A stretch of DNA of 64,000 bases from Citrobacter werkmanii NBRC 105721 (GTDB lineage Bacteria; Pseudomonadota; Gammaproteobacteria; Enterobacterales; Enterobacteriaceae), in the NCBI GenBank assembly GCA_000759755.1, contig BBMW01000003.1, positions 62,001 through 126,000 on the forward strand, written 5' to 3'. This document shows positions 18,909 through 28,218 of this stretch, piece by piece. How positions within the stretch are numbered: position 1 is the first letter of the stretch; every line of letters begins with the position of its first letter. The position numbers and the translations under genes are program-made. The notes under the pieces are model-generated. The model did not search any database. It was not told the origin of the DNA and saw nothing but the letters and a program-made list of their open reading frames with translations.

Positions 18909-20614
18909 GACTCTTTCCAGAACTTCTGCTTGCTCGTTTTCCCAATACCCGGGTTCATACTGTTGGTTGGGTCATTCTCGCGGTAAAAGCGGGTTAATGT
19001 TTCGGGCGCCTGGTACAGATGCCCGACGTTATGTTCCGCCGGATACTGTGCCCCACGCTCGCGCAGTAACTCCAGCATCTGTTCTTTCAGCGCATGGGCA
19101 TCCACGCCTTTTTTAACGATGTAATCCTGATGGAATACATAGCACATAAAGTGCCCGTAATAGAGCTTGTGTACCAGTTGGCTGTCGATTTCTGGCGGCA
19201 GATGTTCATACCATTCGGTGTCGTTACGACGCAGCGCGATATCCAGCGCCAGAATATCTTCTACTTCATCCGCATGAACGGCCTGGTAACGAATCGCCGC
19301 GCCAGCCGCCGCGAAGCGGTGCAGGAACGCCTTACTGCCTTCTTCCGGCGTACAGGCAAAGAAGTCGCCCTCTGCCGTTTTGAAAAACTCATTTAGCCAG
19401 TTTTGCGCTTCAGCCACGCCGCCACCGGCCATTTTTAACAGCAGGTGATGCTCGTATTTGTCGCGCCAGCTTTTCATACGCGCCGGTAAGTGGCTGGGGA
19501 ATAAATGGCCAAACTTCTGCATCGCCCGGTCGGTGAAGTGCGGACGGAAAAATTTCACTTTTTCCAGCATCGCATCGGTGCGGCCTTTCAGGGTGAAGAA
19601 AAACGGCATTTTGTCGGTGCCGAGTTTGTCTATCATCAGGAACGTATCTTTGCCGTACTGCTCAGCGATGTCATAAATATCGCGATGCATATATTCACCG
19701 GCAACCGGCAGATGTTCAAACTTCGCCAGAATATGACGGCGGATCTCCGTCAGCACCTCAGGCTGGTTGGTGCCGATATAAAAGACCTGCTGATTTTTTT
19801 CGGCTTCGAAAGTGTCCAGACGCACGGCGAAAACTGCGAGCTTTCCGGCACAACCGGACGATTCAAACAAGCGGTCCGGGTCGGCGTTATAGCGTGCGGG
19901 CGTATCCGCCTCAATATCTCTGACGCGGGTCACGTAGTCGTGATCGTGCGCATGACGTCCGTCGTGGCGAACATCGTCATCTTTGATGCGCTCGTCATCG
20001 AGTTTGCTGAGGATCTGCTCTGGGGTTTGGCCAAGCTCGATGCCCAGATGGTTAACCAGCTGTAATTTGCCCTGTTCATCAATACGCGCAAACAGCGACA
20101 TCTCCGTGTAGGCCGGGCCTCGTTGCACCAGCGAGCCGCCGGAGTTGTTACAAATGCCGCCAATCACGGAAGCGCCGATACAGGATGAACCGATCACTGA
20201 ATGCGGCTCACGACCAAAAGGTTTGAGCGCTTTTTCCAGCGAATAAAGCGTTGTTCCTGGCCAGGCCAGCACCTGTTCGCCTTTGCCGATGACGTGCAGC
20301 TTATCAAGACGCAGGGTGCTGATAATAACAATCTCACGGTCGTAATCATTGCCGCTTGGCGTAGAGCCTTCGGTCAGGCCGGTATTGGCGGCCTGCATCA
20401 GAATGATTTTGTCTGCGGCGACGCAGGCGTTCAGGACTCGCCACAATTCTAAAAGCGAGCCCGGAAAAACGACGGCGAGCGCATCGCCCTGGCCGGAGCG
20501 GAATCCCTTGCGATAGCGGGCGGTTTTAGCGGGTTCAGTGAGCAGGTGCGAATGACCCACCAGGCGGGTCAGTTCATTCAGGAAAGCTTTATTATCTGTT
20601 GTAATGGAAGACAT
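18905..20614 (-). CDS. dld: Quinone-dependent D-lactate dehydrogenase
   Basis: Dld is a peripheral inner-membrane FAD enzyme that oxidises D-lactate to pyruvate and passes electrons to quinone. The start at 20614 (M-S-S-I-T-T-D-N-K) is chosen over an in-frame ATG at 20686 because AAGGAG lies six bases before it and it matches the E. coli N-terminus. This gives 569 residues. The PCMH-type FAD domain occupies about residues 40-210 (G-S-S-C-I-G-A-S-V-I-G-G) and the membrane-binding domain about 320-450. The last residues (F-W-K-E-S) differ from E. coli because the frame ends inside a REP element. Confidence 0.95.
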   Translation of the reverse strand: MSSITTDNKAFLNELTRLVGHSHLLTEPAKTARYRKGFRSGQGDALAVVFPGSLLELWRVLNACVAADKIILMQAANTGLTEGSTPSGNDYDREIVIISTLRLDKLHVIGKGEQVLAWPGTTLYSLEKALKPFGREPHSVIGSSCIGASVIGGICNNSGGSLVQRGPAYTEMSLFARIDEQGKLQLVNHLGIELGQTPEQILSKLDDERIKDDDVRHDGRHAHDHDYVTRVRDIEADTPARYNADPDRLFESSGCAGKLAVFAVRLDTFEAEKNQQVFYIGTNQPEVLTEIRRHILAKFEHLPVAGEYMHRDIYDIAEQYGKDTFLMIDKLGTDKMPFFFTLKGRTDAMLEKVKFFRPHFTDRAMQKFGHLFPSHLPARMKSWRDKYEHHLLLKMAGGGVAEAQNWLNEFFKTAEGDFFACTPEEGSKAFLHRFAAAGAAIRYQAVHADEVEDILALDIALRRNDTEWYEHLPPEIDSQLVHKLYYGHFMCYVFHQDYIVKKGVDAHALKEQMLELLRERGAQYPAEHNVGHLYQAPETLTRFYRENDPTNSMNPGIGKTSKQKFWKES

Positions 20615-20846
20615 TCTCCACTCCTTGTGGTGGGACTCAATATCAGGAACAAGCATAGCGCTTTGTATGACAATACGCTTTCTCATTCATATTGTCTCTG
20701 GCTTGTCTTTCATTGATTCACGCTGGTTTTGAAAATTAGGAGAATAACCTTAGCTTTCTTTAGCGCTCCCGTTTAGTCTTACGGCAAATTGCGGTTTTTG
20801 TTATATTTTCGCTGATGCGTCAGGAAAAAATAAAGAGAGAATCAAC

Positions 20847-23144
20847 ATGAAATGGCTATGTTCTGTAGGTGTTGCGGTGAGTCTGGCGGTGCAACCCGCG
20901 CTGGCGGACACTCTGTTTGGTAACCATCCGCTAACGCCAGAAGCGCGGGATGCATTTGTTACCGATTTACTCAAACAGATGACCGTGGATGAGAAAATTG
21001 GTCAATTACGCTTAATCAGCGTCGGGCCTGATAATCCGAAGGAAGCCATCCGCGAGATGATCAAAGACGGGCAGGTTGGGGCAATTTTTAACACCGTAAC
21101 ACGCCAGGATATCCGCAAAATGCAGGATCAGGTGATGGAACTCAGCCGCCTGAAAATTCCTCTCTTTTTTGCCTACGACGTATTGCACGGCCAGCGTACC
21201 GTGTTCCCGATAAGCCTCGGTCTGGCGTCCTCCTTTAATCTCGATGCGGTCAGAACCGTCGGTCGCGTTTCAGCGTATGAAGCTGCCGATGATGGCCTGA
21301 ACATGACCTGGGCGCCGATGGTTGATGTCTCCCGCGATCCGCGCTGGGGCCGGGCATCGGAAGGGTTTGGCGAAGACACGTATTTGACCGCCACGATGGG
21401 TAAAACCATGGTGGAAGCGATGCAGGGGAAAAGCCCTGCCGATCGCTATTCGGTAATGACCAGCGTCAAGCACTTCGCCGCTTATGGCGCGGTAGAGGGC
21501 GGGAAAGAGTACAACACCGTCGATATGAGCCCGCAGCGTCTGTTTAATGACTACATGCCGCCGTACAAAGCCGGGCTGGATGCCGGTAGCGGCGCGGTGA
21601 TGGTAGGACTTAATTCGCTTAACGGTACGCCGGCGACGTCGGATGCCTGGCTGTTGAAAGACGTGCTGCGCGATGAGTGGGGCTTTAAAGGCATCACCGT
21701 TTCCGATCACGGCGCGATTAAGGAACTGATTAAGCACGGCACCGCCTCCGATCCTGAGGATGCGGTACGCGTGGCTATCAAGTCAGGTATCAACATGAGT
21801 ATGAGCGATGAGTATTACAGCAAATACCTGCCGGGGCTGATTAAATCAGGCAAAGTGACAATGGCGGAGCTTGACGACGCTGCTCGTCACGTGCTGAACG
21901 TGAAATATGATATGGGGCTGTTTAACGATCCGTACAGCCATCTGGGAGCCAAAGAATCTGATCCGGTGGATACCAACGCCGAAAGCCGCCTGCACCGTAA
22001 AGAAGCGCGTGAAGTGGCGCGTGAAAGCCTGGTGCTGCTGAAAAACCGCCTCGACACGCTGCCGCTGAAAAAATCCGCCACCGTGGCGGTTGTCGGGCCA
22101 CTGGCCGACAGCAAGCGTGATGTGATGGGTAGTTGGTCCGCAGCCGGGGTTGCCGATCAGTCGGTCACGGTGCTGACAGGGATTAAAAATGCCATTGGCG
22201 AGCAGGGTAAAGTGGTATACGCCAAAGGGGCGAATATCACCAACGATAAAGGTATTGTCGACTTCCTGAACCTGTATGAAGAGGCGGTGAAAGTTGACCC
22301 GCGCTCGCCGCAGGCGATGATTGATGAAGCCGTTAATGCGGCGAAACAGTCTGATGTGGTGGTTGCGGTGGTCGGTGAAGCACAGGGAATGGCGCATGAA
22401 GCCTCCAGCCGTACGGACATTACTATTCCGCAGAGTCAACGTGACCTGATTGCCGCGCTGAAAGCAACGGGTAAACCGCTGGTGCTGGTGCTGATGAACG
22501 GACGTCCGCTGGCGCTGGTTAAGGAAGATCAACAGGCTGATGCGATCCTCGAAACCTGGTTTGCCGGGACGGAAGGCGGTAACGCCATCGCCGATGTGTT
22601 GTTTGGCGATTACAACCCATCAGGCAAGCTGCCGATGTCCTTCCCACGCTCTGTCGGACAGATCCCGGTCTATTACAGCCATCTCAATACCGGTCGTCCG
22701 TATAACGCCGATAAGCCGAATAAGTACACCTCGCGTTATTTTGACGAAGCAAACGGTCCGTTGTATCCCTTTGGCTATGGCCTGAGCTATACCACCTTTA
22801 CCGTTTCGGATGTGAAACTCTCTGCACCGACGATGAAACGTGACGGGACCGTGACGGCCAGCGTTCAGGTGACCAACACCGGCAAGCGCGAAGGTGCGAC
22901 GGTGATTCAGATGTATTTGCAGGATGTGACCGCTTCAATGAGCCGTCCGGTAAAACAGCTGAAAGGCTTTGAGAAAGTGAATCTTAAACCGGGTGAAACG
23001 CAGACCGTCAGCTTCCCGATTGATATCGAAGCGCTGAAATTCTGGAACCAGCGTATGAAATACGATGCTGAACCGGGTAAATTTAACGTCTTTATCGGCG
23101 TGGATTCCGCCAGAGTGAAGCAGGGTGAATTTGAACTGCTGTAG
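20847..23144 (+). CDS. bglX: Periplasmic beta-glucosidase BglX (GH3)
   Basis: BglX hydrolyses beta-glucosides in the periplasm. The 765-residue protein has a signal peptide ending A-L-A at about residue 20. The GH3 N-terminal barrel contains the nucleophile region T-V-S-D-H-G-A near residue 287. The GH3 C-terminal sandwich covers about residues 390-620, and a fibronectin-III-like domain follows at the end. GGAG-like sequence precedes the ATG. It is divergent from dld, as in E. coli, and a strong terminator follows it. Confidence 0.95.
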   Translation: MKWLCSVGVAVSLAVQPALADTLFGNHPLTPEARDAFVTDLLKQMTVDEKIGQLRLISVGPDNPKEAIREMIKDGQVGAIFNTVTRQDIRKMQDQVMELSRLKIPLFFAYDVLHGQRTVFPISLGLASSFNLDAVRTVGRVSAYEAADDGLNMTWAPMVDVSRDPRWGRASEGFGEDTYLTATMGKTMVEAMQGKSPADRYSVMTSVKHFAAYGAVEGGKEYNTVDMSPQRLFNDYMPPYKAGLDAGSGAVMVGLNSLNGTPATSDAWLLKDVLRDEWGFKGITVSDHGAIKELIKHGTASDPEDAVRVAIKSGINMSMSDEYYSKYLPGLIKSGKVTMAELDDAARHVLNVKYDMGLFNDPYSHLGAKESDPVDTNAESRLHRKEAREVARESLVLLKNRLDTLPLKKSATVAVVGPLADSKRDVMGSWSAAGVADQSVTVLTGIKNAIGEQGKVVYAKGANITNDKGIVDFLNLYEEAVKVDPRSPQAMIDEAVNAAKQSDVVVAVVGEAQGMAHEASSRTDITIPQSQRDLIAALKATGKPLVLVLMNGRPLALVKEDQQADAILETWFAGTEGGNAIADVLFGDYNPSGKLPMSFPRSVGQIPVYYSHLNTGRPYNADKPNKYTSRYFDEANGPLYPFGYGLSYTTFTVSDVKLSAPTMKRDGTVTASVQVTNTGKREGATVIQMYLQDVTASMSRPVKQLKGFEKVNLKPGETQTVSFPIDIEALKFWNQRMKYDAEPGKFNVFIGVDSARVKQGEFELL

Positions 23145-23167
23145 TTGATGAAGAAAGCCACGCATCA

Positions 23168-23199
23168 TGCCTGATGGCGCAATGCTTATCTGGTCTATG
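23168..23199. repeat. Degenerate REP half-unit after bglX
   Basis: GCCTGATGGCGCAATGCTTA followed by TCTGGTCTATGA resembles the second half of a REP unit with several substitutions. It lies between the bglX stop and its terminator. Confidence 0.4.
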
Positions 23200-23209
23200 A
23201 AATAACGCT

Positions 23210-23246
23210 ATCCGGCAAATTCACCTTGGGTTTGCCGGATTTTTTT
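23210..23246 (+). terminator. Rho-independent terminator of bglX
   Basis: A 10-bp perfect stem ATCCGGCAAA / TTTGCCGGAT with an 11-base loop is followed directly by a T-run (23240-23246). Confidence 0.9.
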
Positions 23247-23312
23247 ATCGCCTTACTGCTAATTACTCTCAGTGTTACTACCCAATTGCCAGGTTAAGGC
23301 CTGATTTTTCGA

Positions 23313-23319
23313 CTATGCT
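23313..23319 (+). promoter_or_regulatory. Candidate sigmaS -10 element for yehZYXW
   Basis: CTATGCT, preceded by GA and followed by a T-tract, matches the extended sigmaS -10 consensus CTATACT at six of seven positions, about 50 bases before the yehZ ATG. The E. coli operon is osmotically induced and RpoS-dependent, so the site fits what is known. Confidence 0.5.
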
Positions 23320-23367
23320 TTTTCCTCAAGTCTCTGAAAAGGGCCGCAAAAGGATGAGGAGCACAGC

Positions 23368-24285
23368 ATGATAATCTCAAAGTTTGGGGTAGGGGCGTTG
23401 GCATTGTTAGCCGCGATAAGTATGCCCTTACAGGCCGCGTCACCCGTTACGGTTGGGTCAAAAATTGATACCGAAGGGGCGCTGCTCGGTAACATTATTT
23501 TGCAAGTGCTCGAAAGCCATGGTGTGAAAACCGTCAATAAAGTGCAACTGGGGACTACGCCAGTGGTGCGTGGCGCGATTACATCCGGCGAGCTGGATAT
23601 CTACCCGGAATATACTGGCAATGGCGCCTTCTTCTTTAAAGATGAGAATGATCCGGCGTGGAAAAATGCGCAGGCTGGTTTCGACAAAGTGAAAAAGCTG
23701 GACGCAGAGAAAAATAAACTGGTCTGGCTAACGCCTGCGCCCGCCAACAATACCTGGACCATTGCGGTCCGTCAGGATGTCGCCGAAAAGAATAAACTGG
23801 TTTCGCTTGCAGATTTAGGGCGCTACCTGAAAGAGGGGGGCACCTTCAAACTGGCCGCCTCTGCGGAGTTTATCGAGCGTGCGGACGCGCTGCCCGCGTT
23901 TGAAAAAGCCTATGATTTTAAACTGAATCAGAATCAGCTTTTATCACTGGCCGGGGGGGATACCGCCGTGACGATTAAAGCCGCAGCGCAGCAAACCTCC
24001 GGCGTCAATGCCGCGATGGCCTACGGTACCGATGGTCCGGTCGCCGCGCTGGGGCTGCAAACGTTAAGCGATCCGCAAGGCGTTCAGCCGATTTATGCGC
24101 CTGCGCCAGTGGTACGTGAGTCGGTACTCAAGGCCTATCCGAAAATGGAAGAATGGCTGCAGCCTGTTTTTGCCAGTCTGGATGAAAAAACGCTCCAGCA
24201 GCTTAACGCCAGTATTGCCGTAGAGGGTCTGGATGCAAAAAAAGTTGCAGCAGATTATCTGAAGCAAAAAGGATGGGTTAAGTAA
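23368..24285 (+). CDS. osmF: Periplasmic binding protein YehZ (OsmF)
   Basis: OsmF/YehZ is the periplasmic solute-binding protein of the YehZYXW ABC importer, of the OpuAC/ProX glycine-betaine type. The E. coli system binds glycine betaine only with low affinity. The 305-residue protein has a signal peptide ending L-Q-A-A at about residue 24 and the characteristic start V-G-S-K-I-D-T-E-G-A-L-L-G. A GGATGAGGAG segment provides the ribosome site. It is the first gene of four tightly spaced genes, with a 15-base gap to yehY. Confidence 0.93.
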   Translation: MIISKFGVGALALLAAISMPLQAASPVTVGSKIDTEGALLGNIILQVLESHGVKTVNKVQLGTTPVVRGAITSGELDIYPEYTGNGAFFFKDENDPAWKNAQAGFDKVKKLDAEKNKLVWLTPAPANNTWTIAVRQDVAEKNKLVSLADLGRYLKEGGTFKLAASAEFIERADALPAFEKAYDFKLNQNQLLSLAGGDTAVTIKAAAQQTSGVNAAMAYGTDGPVAALGLQTLSDPQGVQPIYAPAPVVRESVLKAYPKMEEWLQPVFASLDEKTLQQLNASIAVEGLDAKKVAADYLKQKGWVK

Positions 24286-24300
24286 CGGAATTTACGGCGG

Positions 24301-25467
24301 GTGGGTGTTTTGTCCAATATCTCGGTTAATCGGGTGCTGTTGCTGCTGGTTCTTCTTACCTTCGCAGCAGCTGCGCTTCCTTTCATTAGTTATGCCCCCA
24401 ATCGCCTGGTTTCCGGCGAAGGTCGTCAACTCTGGGATATCAGGCCCGACATGGCGTGGGGACTGGCGGTGGCATGTTTGCTACTGTTTCTTCTGTGCTT
24501 TGTGTCGGGCAAATCCGGCAATATATTGACGCTTGTTATCAGCCAGTTGTTGGTGATTGCGGCGCTGGTAACTGCAGGTACAACGGCAACGTATCTGGCG
24601 CAGACGGGCAGTACGCTGGCCAGAACCAGTCTTGGCTCCGGGTTCTGGCTGGGTCTCGGATTCATGTTGCTGGCTGCCAGTGACGCCATTCGGCGCATCA
24701 CCCGTCAGATGTTGTGGCGATGGGTGCTGCATGCGCAACTTTTTGTTATGCCGATAGTGTTATTACTGTCCGGCACGTTTAACGATCTTTCCCTGCTTAA
24801 AGAGTATGCCAACCGCCAGGATGTCTTTAACGACGCACTGGCGCAGCATCTGACTATTCTGTTCGGCACCGTCATACCCGCGCTATTCCTTGGTGTGCCG
24901 CTGGGCGTTTGGTGCTCTTTTTCTGACTCGCGTCAGGGACCGGTTTTCGCCGTACTGAACATTATCCAGACCATCCCCTCGGTGGCCTTGTTTGGCCTGT
25001 TGATTGCGCCACTTGCTGGGCTGGTTAAGCATTTTCCCTCGTTAAGCTCACTCGGCGTTGCGGGAACCGGCCTGACACCCGCGCTTATTGCGTTGGTACT
25101 GTACGCGCTCTTACCGTTGGTACGTGGCGTCGTGGCTGGACTGAATCAGGTTCCAGTGGATGTACTGGAAAGCGCCCGGGCGATGGGGATGAGCGCGCGT
25201 CAACGGTTTATCTCGGTGCAGTTGCCGCTGGCGCTGCCTGTCTTCTTGCGCAGTCTGCGGGTGGTGATGATCCAGACGGTAGGGATGGCGGTGATTGCCG
25301 CGCTGATCGGCGCCGGGGGCTTTGGCGCGCTGGTCTTTCAGGGATTGCTCAGTAGCGCCGTTGATTTAGTGCTGCTGGGCGTGATCCCGGTAGTTGTGCT
25401 GGCAGTGTTGATTGATGCGCTGTTTGATTTAGGGCTAGCGCTGCTGAAGGGAACGAATAATGATTGA
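24301..25467 (+). CDS. yehY: ABC transporter permease YehY
   Basis: YehY is a permease of the OsmF (YehZYXW) importer. The 388-residue protein has an extra N-terminal membrane region of about 150 residues and then the BPD_transp_1 domain. The EAA-loop sequence E-S-A-R-A-M-G-M-S lies near residue 292. The assigned start is a GTG at 24301; a TTG at 24310 is an alternative, so the first three residues are uncertain. Its last 8 bases overlap yehX. Confidence 0.9.
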   Translation: MGVLSNISVNRVLLLLVLLTFAAAALPFISYAPNRLVSGEGRQLWDIRPDMAWGLAVACLLLFLLCFVSGKSGNILTLVISQLLVIAALVTAGTTATYLAQTGSTLARTSLGSGFWLGLGFMLLAASDAIRRITRQMLWRWVLHAQLFVMPIVLLLSGTFNDLSLLKEYANRQDVFNDALAQHLTILFGTVIPALFLGVPLGVWCSFSDSRQGPVFAVLNIIQTIPSVALFGLLIAPLAGLVKHFPSLSSLGVAGTGLTPALIALVLYALLPLVRGVVAGLNQVPVDVLESARAMGMSARQRFISVQLPLALPVFLRSLRVVMIQTVGMAVIAALIGAGGFGALVFQGLLSSAVDLVLLGVIPVVVLAVLIDALFDLGLALLKGTNND

Positions 25468-26407
25468 ATTTAGTCATGTCAGTAAAACCTACGGTCAGCA
25501 AAAAGCCGTCGACGACCTTAATCTGCATTTGGCGGAGGGGAGCTTTTCGGTGCTGATTGGCACGTCGGGTTCCGGAAAATCCACCACACTGAAGATGATC
25601 AACCGACTGGTCGAGCATGACAGCGGGCAGATTCGTTTTGCGGGGGAGGAGATCCGCAGTCTGCCGGTACTGGAGTTAAGGCGGCGTATGGGGTACGCGA
25701 TCCAGTCTATCGGTTTGTTCCCGCACTGGACCGTCGCGCAGAACATCGCCACCGTGCCGCAATTACAAAAGTGGTCGCGCTCGCGTATTGATGATCGAAC
25801 AGATGAACTTATGGCGCTGTTGGGGCTGGAGGCGAGTTTGCGTCACCGTTACCCACATCAGCTTTCCGGTGGGCAGCAGCAGCGGGTTGGGGTTGCGCGC
25901 GCCCTGGCGGCAGATCCACAGGTGCTATTGATGGATGAGCCTTTTGGCGCGCTGGATCCTGTCACCCGCGGTGCGTTGCAGCAGGAGATGACCCGTATTC
26001 ATCGTCTGCTGGGGCGTACCATCGTATTAGTGACGCATGATATCGACGAGGCGCTGAGGCTGGCGGAACATCTGGTCCTGATGGACGCGGGGAAGGTCGT
26101 GCAGCAAGGGACGCCGCTATCGATGCTGACTGCGCCAGCGAACGATTTCGTACAAACGTTCTTTGGCCGCAGCGAACTGGGCGTGCGGTTACTGTCGCTG
26201 CGTACGGTGGGTGATTTTATCCGTCGCGGCGAACATTCAGACGGTGAGCCGCTGGTGGCTGAAATGACGCTGCGTGATGCGCTGTCGATGTTTGTGGCGC
26301 GGGGGTGCGATGTCCTGCCGGTTGTGACGCCGCAGGGCGTGTCCTGCGGTACGCTTCACTTTCGCGATCTGCTTTCGGAGATGCCGCCCCGTGAAACGTC
26401 TTACTGA
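25460..26407 (+). CDS. yehX: ABC transporter ATP-binding protein YehX
   Basis: YehX is the ATPase of the YehZYXW osmoprotectant-type importer. The 315-residue protein has Walker [10 protein letters not shown] at about residues 34-42, signature L-S-G-G-Q-Q-Q-R near residue 135, Walker B L-L-M-D-E-P near residue 156 and the switch histidine in V-T-H-D. After residue 235 comes a C-terminal extension that resembles a partial CBS-type regulatory region. It overlaps both neighbours, yehY by 8 bases and yehW by 17, which indicates coupled translation. Confidence 0.93.
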   Translation: MIEFSHVSKTYGQQKAVDDLNLHLAEGSFSVLIGTSGSGKSTTLKMINRLVEHDSGQIRFAGEEIRSLPVLELRRRMGYAIQSIGLFPHWTVAQNIATVPQLQKWSRSRIDDRTDELMALLGLEASLRHRYPHQLSGGQQQRVGVARALAADPQVLLMDEPFGALDPVTRGALQQEMTRIHRLLGRTIVLVTHDIDEALRLAEHLVLMDAGKVVQQGTPLSMLTAPANDFVQTFFGRSELGVRLLSLRTVGDFIRRGEHSDGEPLVAEMTLRDALSMFVARGCDVLPVVTPQGVSCGTLHFRDLLSEMPPRETSY

Positions 26408-27122
26408 TCCACTGCTGTGGCTGGTTGTCCTGTTCCTGATCCTGTTGGTCGGGTTACCGCACAGTCAGGCCCTGTTTAGTTCGCTGTTTCCTGAGTTGCC
26501 GCGCCCCGTGTATCAGCAGGAAAGTTTTACGGCGCTGGCGCTGAGTCATTTTGCGCTGGTAGGAATATCGAGTCTTATCGCCGTACTCATCGGCACCGGT
26601 GCCGGGATTGCGGTAACCCGGCCCTGGGGGGCAGAGTTCAGGCCGATGGTGGAAACTATCGCCGCCGTGGGGCAGACTTTTCCCCCGGTCGCGGTGCTGG
26701 CGATTGCCGTGCCGGTGATGGGATTTGGTCTTGAGCCGGCGGTTATCGCGCTGATCCTGTATGGCGTGTTACCGATCCTACAGGCAACCCTGGCGGGGCT
26801 GGGAGGCATCTCTGCCAGCGTGATGGATATCGCCAGCGGGATGGGGATGAGTCGCTGGCAGCGCCTGCGTAAAGTGGAGTTGCCGCTGGCGGCACCGGTT
26901 ATTCTGGCGGGGATCCGCACGTCGGTGATCATTAATATCGGCACCGCAACGATAGCCTCAACCGTCGGGGCGAATACGCTGGGTACGCCGATAATTATCG
27001 GACTTAGCGGATTCAATACCGCGTATGTGATTCAGGGGGCGTTGCTGGTCGCGTTGGCGGCAGTGATTGTAGATCGCGGATTTGAGCGATTAGCGAGCTA
27101 CCTTACCCGGCACGTAAAATGA
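26391..27122 (+). CDS. yehW: ABC transporter permease YehW
   Basis: YehW is the second permease of the YehZYXW importer, with 243 residues and about six membrane spans. The EAA-type loop [10 protein letters not shown] lies near residue 146. It begins with GTG inside the end of yehX. Its last 20 bases overlap the antisense small gene yohO. Confidence 0.92.
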   Translation: MKRLTDPLLWLVVLFLILLVGLPHSQALFSSLFPELPRPVYQQESFTALALSHFALVGISSLIAVLIGTGAGIAVTRPWGAEFRPMVETIAAVGQTFPPVAVLAIAVPVMGFGLEPAVIALILYGVLPILQATLAGLGGISASVMDIASGMGMSRWQRLRKVELPLAAPVILAGIRTSVIINIGTATIASTVGANTLGTPIIIGLSGFNTAYVIQGALLVALAAVIVDRGFERLASYLTRHVK

Positions 27123-27210
27123 ATGTGTAGCCTGCCAGCATGACGCCGCCGATACCGCCGATAGCCATCAGCAGGAAGAGGGTTATTACACCGATTTTAG
27201 CTGCGCTCAT
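27103..27210 (-). CDS. yohO: Small membrane protein YohO (35 residues)
   Basis: This ORF of 35 codons plus a stop reads leftward from ATG at 27208-27210. It encodes a short polar start (M-S-A-A-K-I-G-V) followed by a hydrophobic, glycine-rich single span and the end T-F-I-L-R-A-G. It matches E. coli YohO except for a few residues. An AGGAG ribosome site (AAGGAGTGC) precedes it. The 3' end overlaps the end of yehW by 20 bases on the opposite strand. The function is unknown. Confidence 0.92.
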   Translation of the reverse strand: MSAAKIGVITLFLLMAIGGIGGVMLAGYTFILRAG

Positions 27211-27261
27211 TGTGCACTCCTTATGTGAATCTAAGGATTGTACACTTTTGTTAATAGAATA

Positions 27262-27993
27262 TTAAATACCGAGTGGATAAATATCGTGACCTAACGCGCG
27301 CCATTCACTCAACTGCTGTTGCTGAGCGGGCGTCTGGTTCTCGCCGCACCAGACAAGTAAGGTTCGCCCTTCGAACATTTCCGGTCGTAGTTGGTTCAGT
27401 GAATGGGCCAGAACGTCAACGCGCCATCCCTGCTGACTGGCAACCCAACCCTCTAGCCATAAGCGGGTGGTATCGTGAATATTCCAGCCGACAACCAGCG
27501 CATCTTTACCCTGTTTCTTGCGTGCTGAGGCCAGACAAATTGCGATGTAGTTGATGAGGACGCCGTCGAGGATCCCGAGTAACGCCTGGAGGATCGGCTG
27601 CTGACACTGTAGACGGCGGCGTAACGGTGTGAACAAATGGGTGTTGAGCGTTTGCGCAGGATAATCCTGGCCACGCTCTTTGATCCACATTCTCAGACTA
27701 TGCAAATTATTGCTTTGCAAATAGCTTAATAGCGTCTCTTGCTGTTCACGCCAGCCGTTATGCACATCAATGTTCTCATTGCTGAGCAACATTTTCACCT
27801 TACTGACCTGAACGCCGTTGTTTATCCAGCGTTTTATCTCACGGATCCTGTCGATATCCGCGTCGTTAAACAGACGATGACCGCCGTCTGTCCGCTGCGG
27901 TTTGAGTAATCCGTAACGCCTCTGCCACGCGCGTAAAGTGACAGGGTTGATATCACAAAGCAAAGCCACTTCACCGATTGTGTAAAGCGCCAT
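27262..27993 (-). CDS. mlrA: MerR-family regulator MlrA
   Basis: MlrA is a MerR-type activator of csgD and so of curli and biofilm matrix production, acting with cyclic-di-GMP control in E. coli. The 243-residue protein has the N-terminal MerR helix-turn-helix (residues 3-70, with Y-T-I-G-E-V-A-L-L-C-D-I and the wing R-R-Y-G-L-L-K-P-Q-R-T-D-G-G-H-R). A C-terminal effector-type domain resembling B12-binding regulators follows, lacking an obvious cobalamin motif. It is divergent from btsS, as in E. coli, and yohO lies after it on the same strand. Confidence 0.94.
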   Translation of the reverse strand: MALYTIGEVALLCDINPVTLRAWQRRYGLLKPQRTDGGHRLFNDADIDRIREIKRWINNGVQVSKVKMLLSNENIDVHNGWREQQETLLSYLQSNNLHSLRMWIKERGQDYPAQTLNTHLFTPLRRRLQCQQPILQALLGILDGVLINYIAICLASARKKQGKDALVVGWNIHDTTRLWLEGWVASQQGWRVDVLAHSLNQLRPEMFEGRTLLVWCGENQTPAQQQQLSEWRALGHDIYPLGI

Positions 27994-28115
27994 CGTCGTC
28001 TCACTCTTGCTCGCGAGGTCCCAGTTTTACTTTAGACGCTCTTTTGCGAACCAGGTAGTTTTGTCTGTTTTTTGATCAATGAATGGTTGGGTTTGTCGTC
28101 ATGCTCGCGCTTTCG

Positions 28116-28131
28116 AGTGATCGTTCTCACA
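28116..28131. promoter_or_regulatory. Candidate CRP site upstream of btsSR
   Basis: AGTGA-TCGTTC-TCACA matches the CRP half-sites at nine of ten positions. It is centred 95 bases before the btsS ATG in the mlrA-btsS divergent region. BtsSR works in carbon-source sensing, so cAMP-CRP control is plausible but is inferred from the motif alone. Confidence 0.5.
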
Positions 28132-28218
28132 AATTCCTGTTTTTTTGCAACACTTCAAAGAAAGTTACGCGCAGCCCATGTATGTTACGCGCTTTTAAGT
28201 GATGTGTGGTTGGCGCGT

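Noticed and set aside
21846-22532. 228-codon open frame antisense to bglX
   Set aside because: Shadow of the GH3 coding sequence with no homology or ribosome site.
28072-28218. N-terminal extension of BtsS by 49 residues
   Set aside because: The extension lacks similarity to known BtsS, and the ATG at 28219 gives the exact E. coli N-terminus and length.
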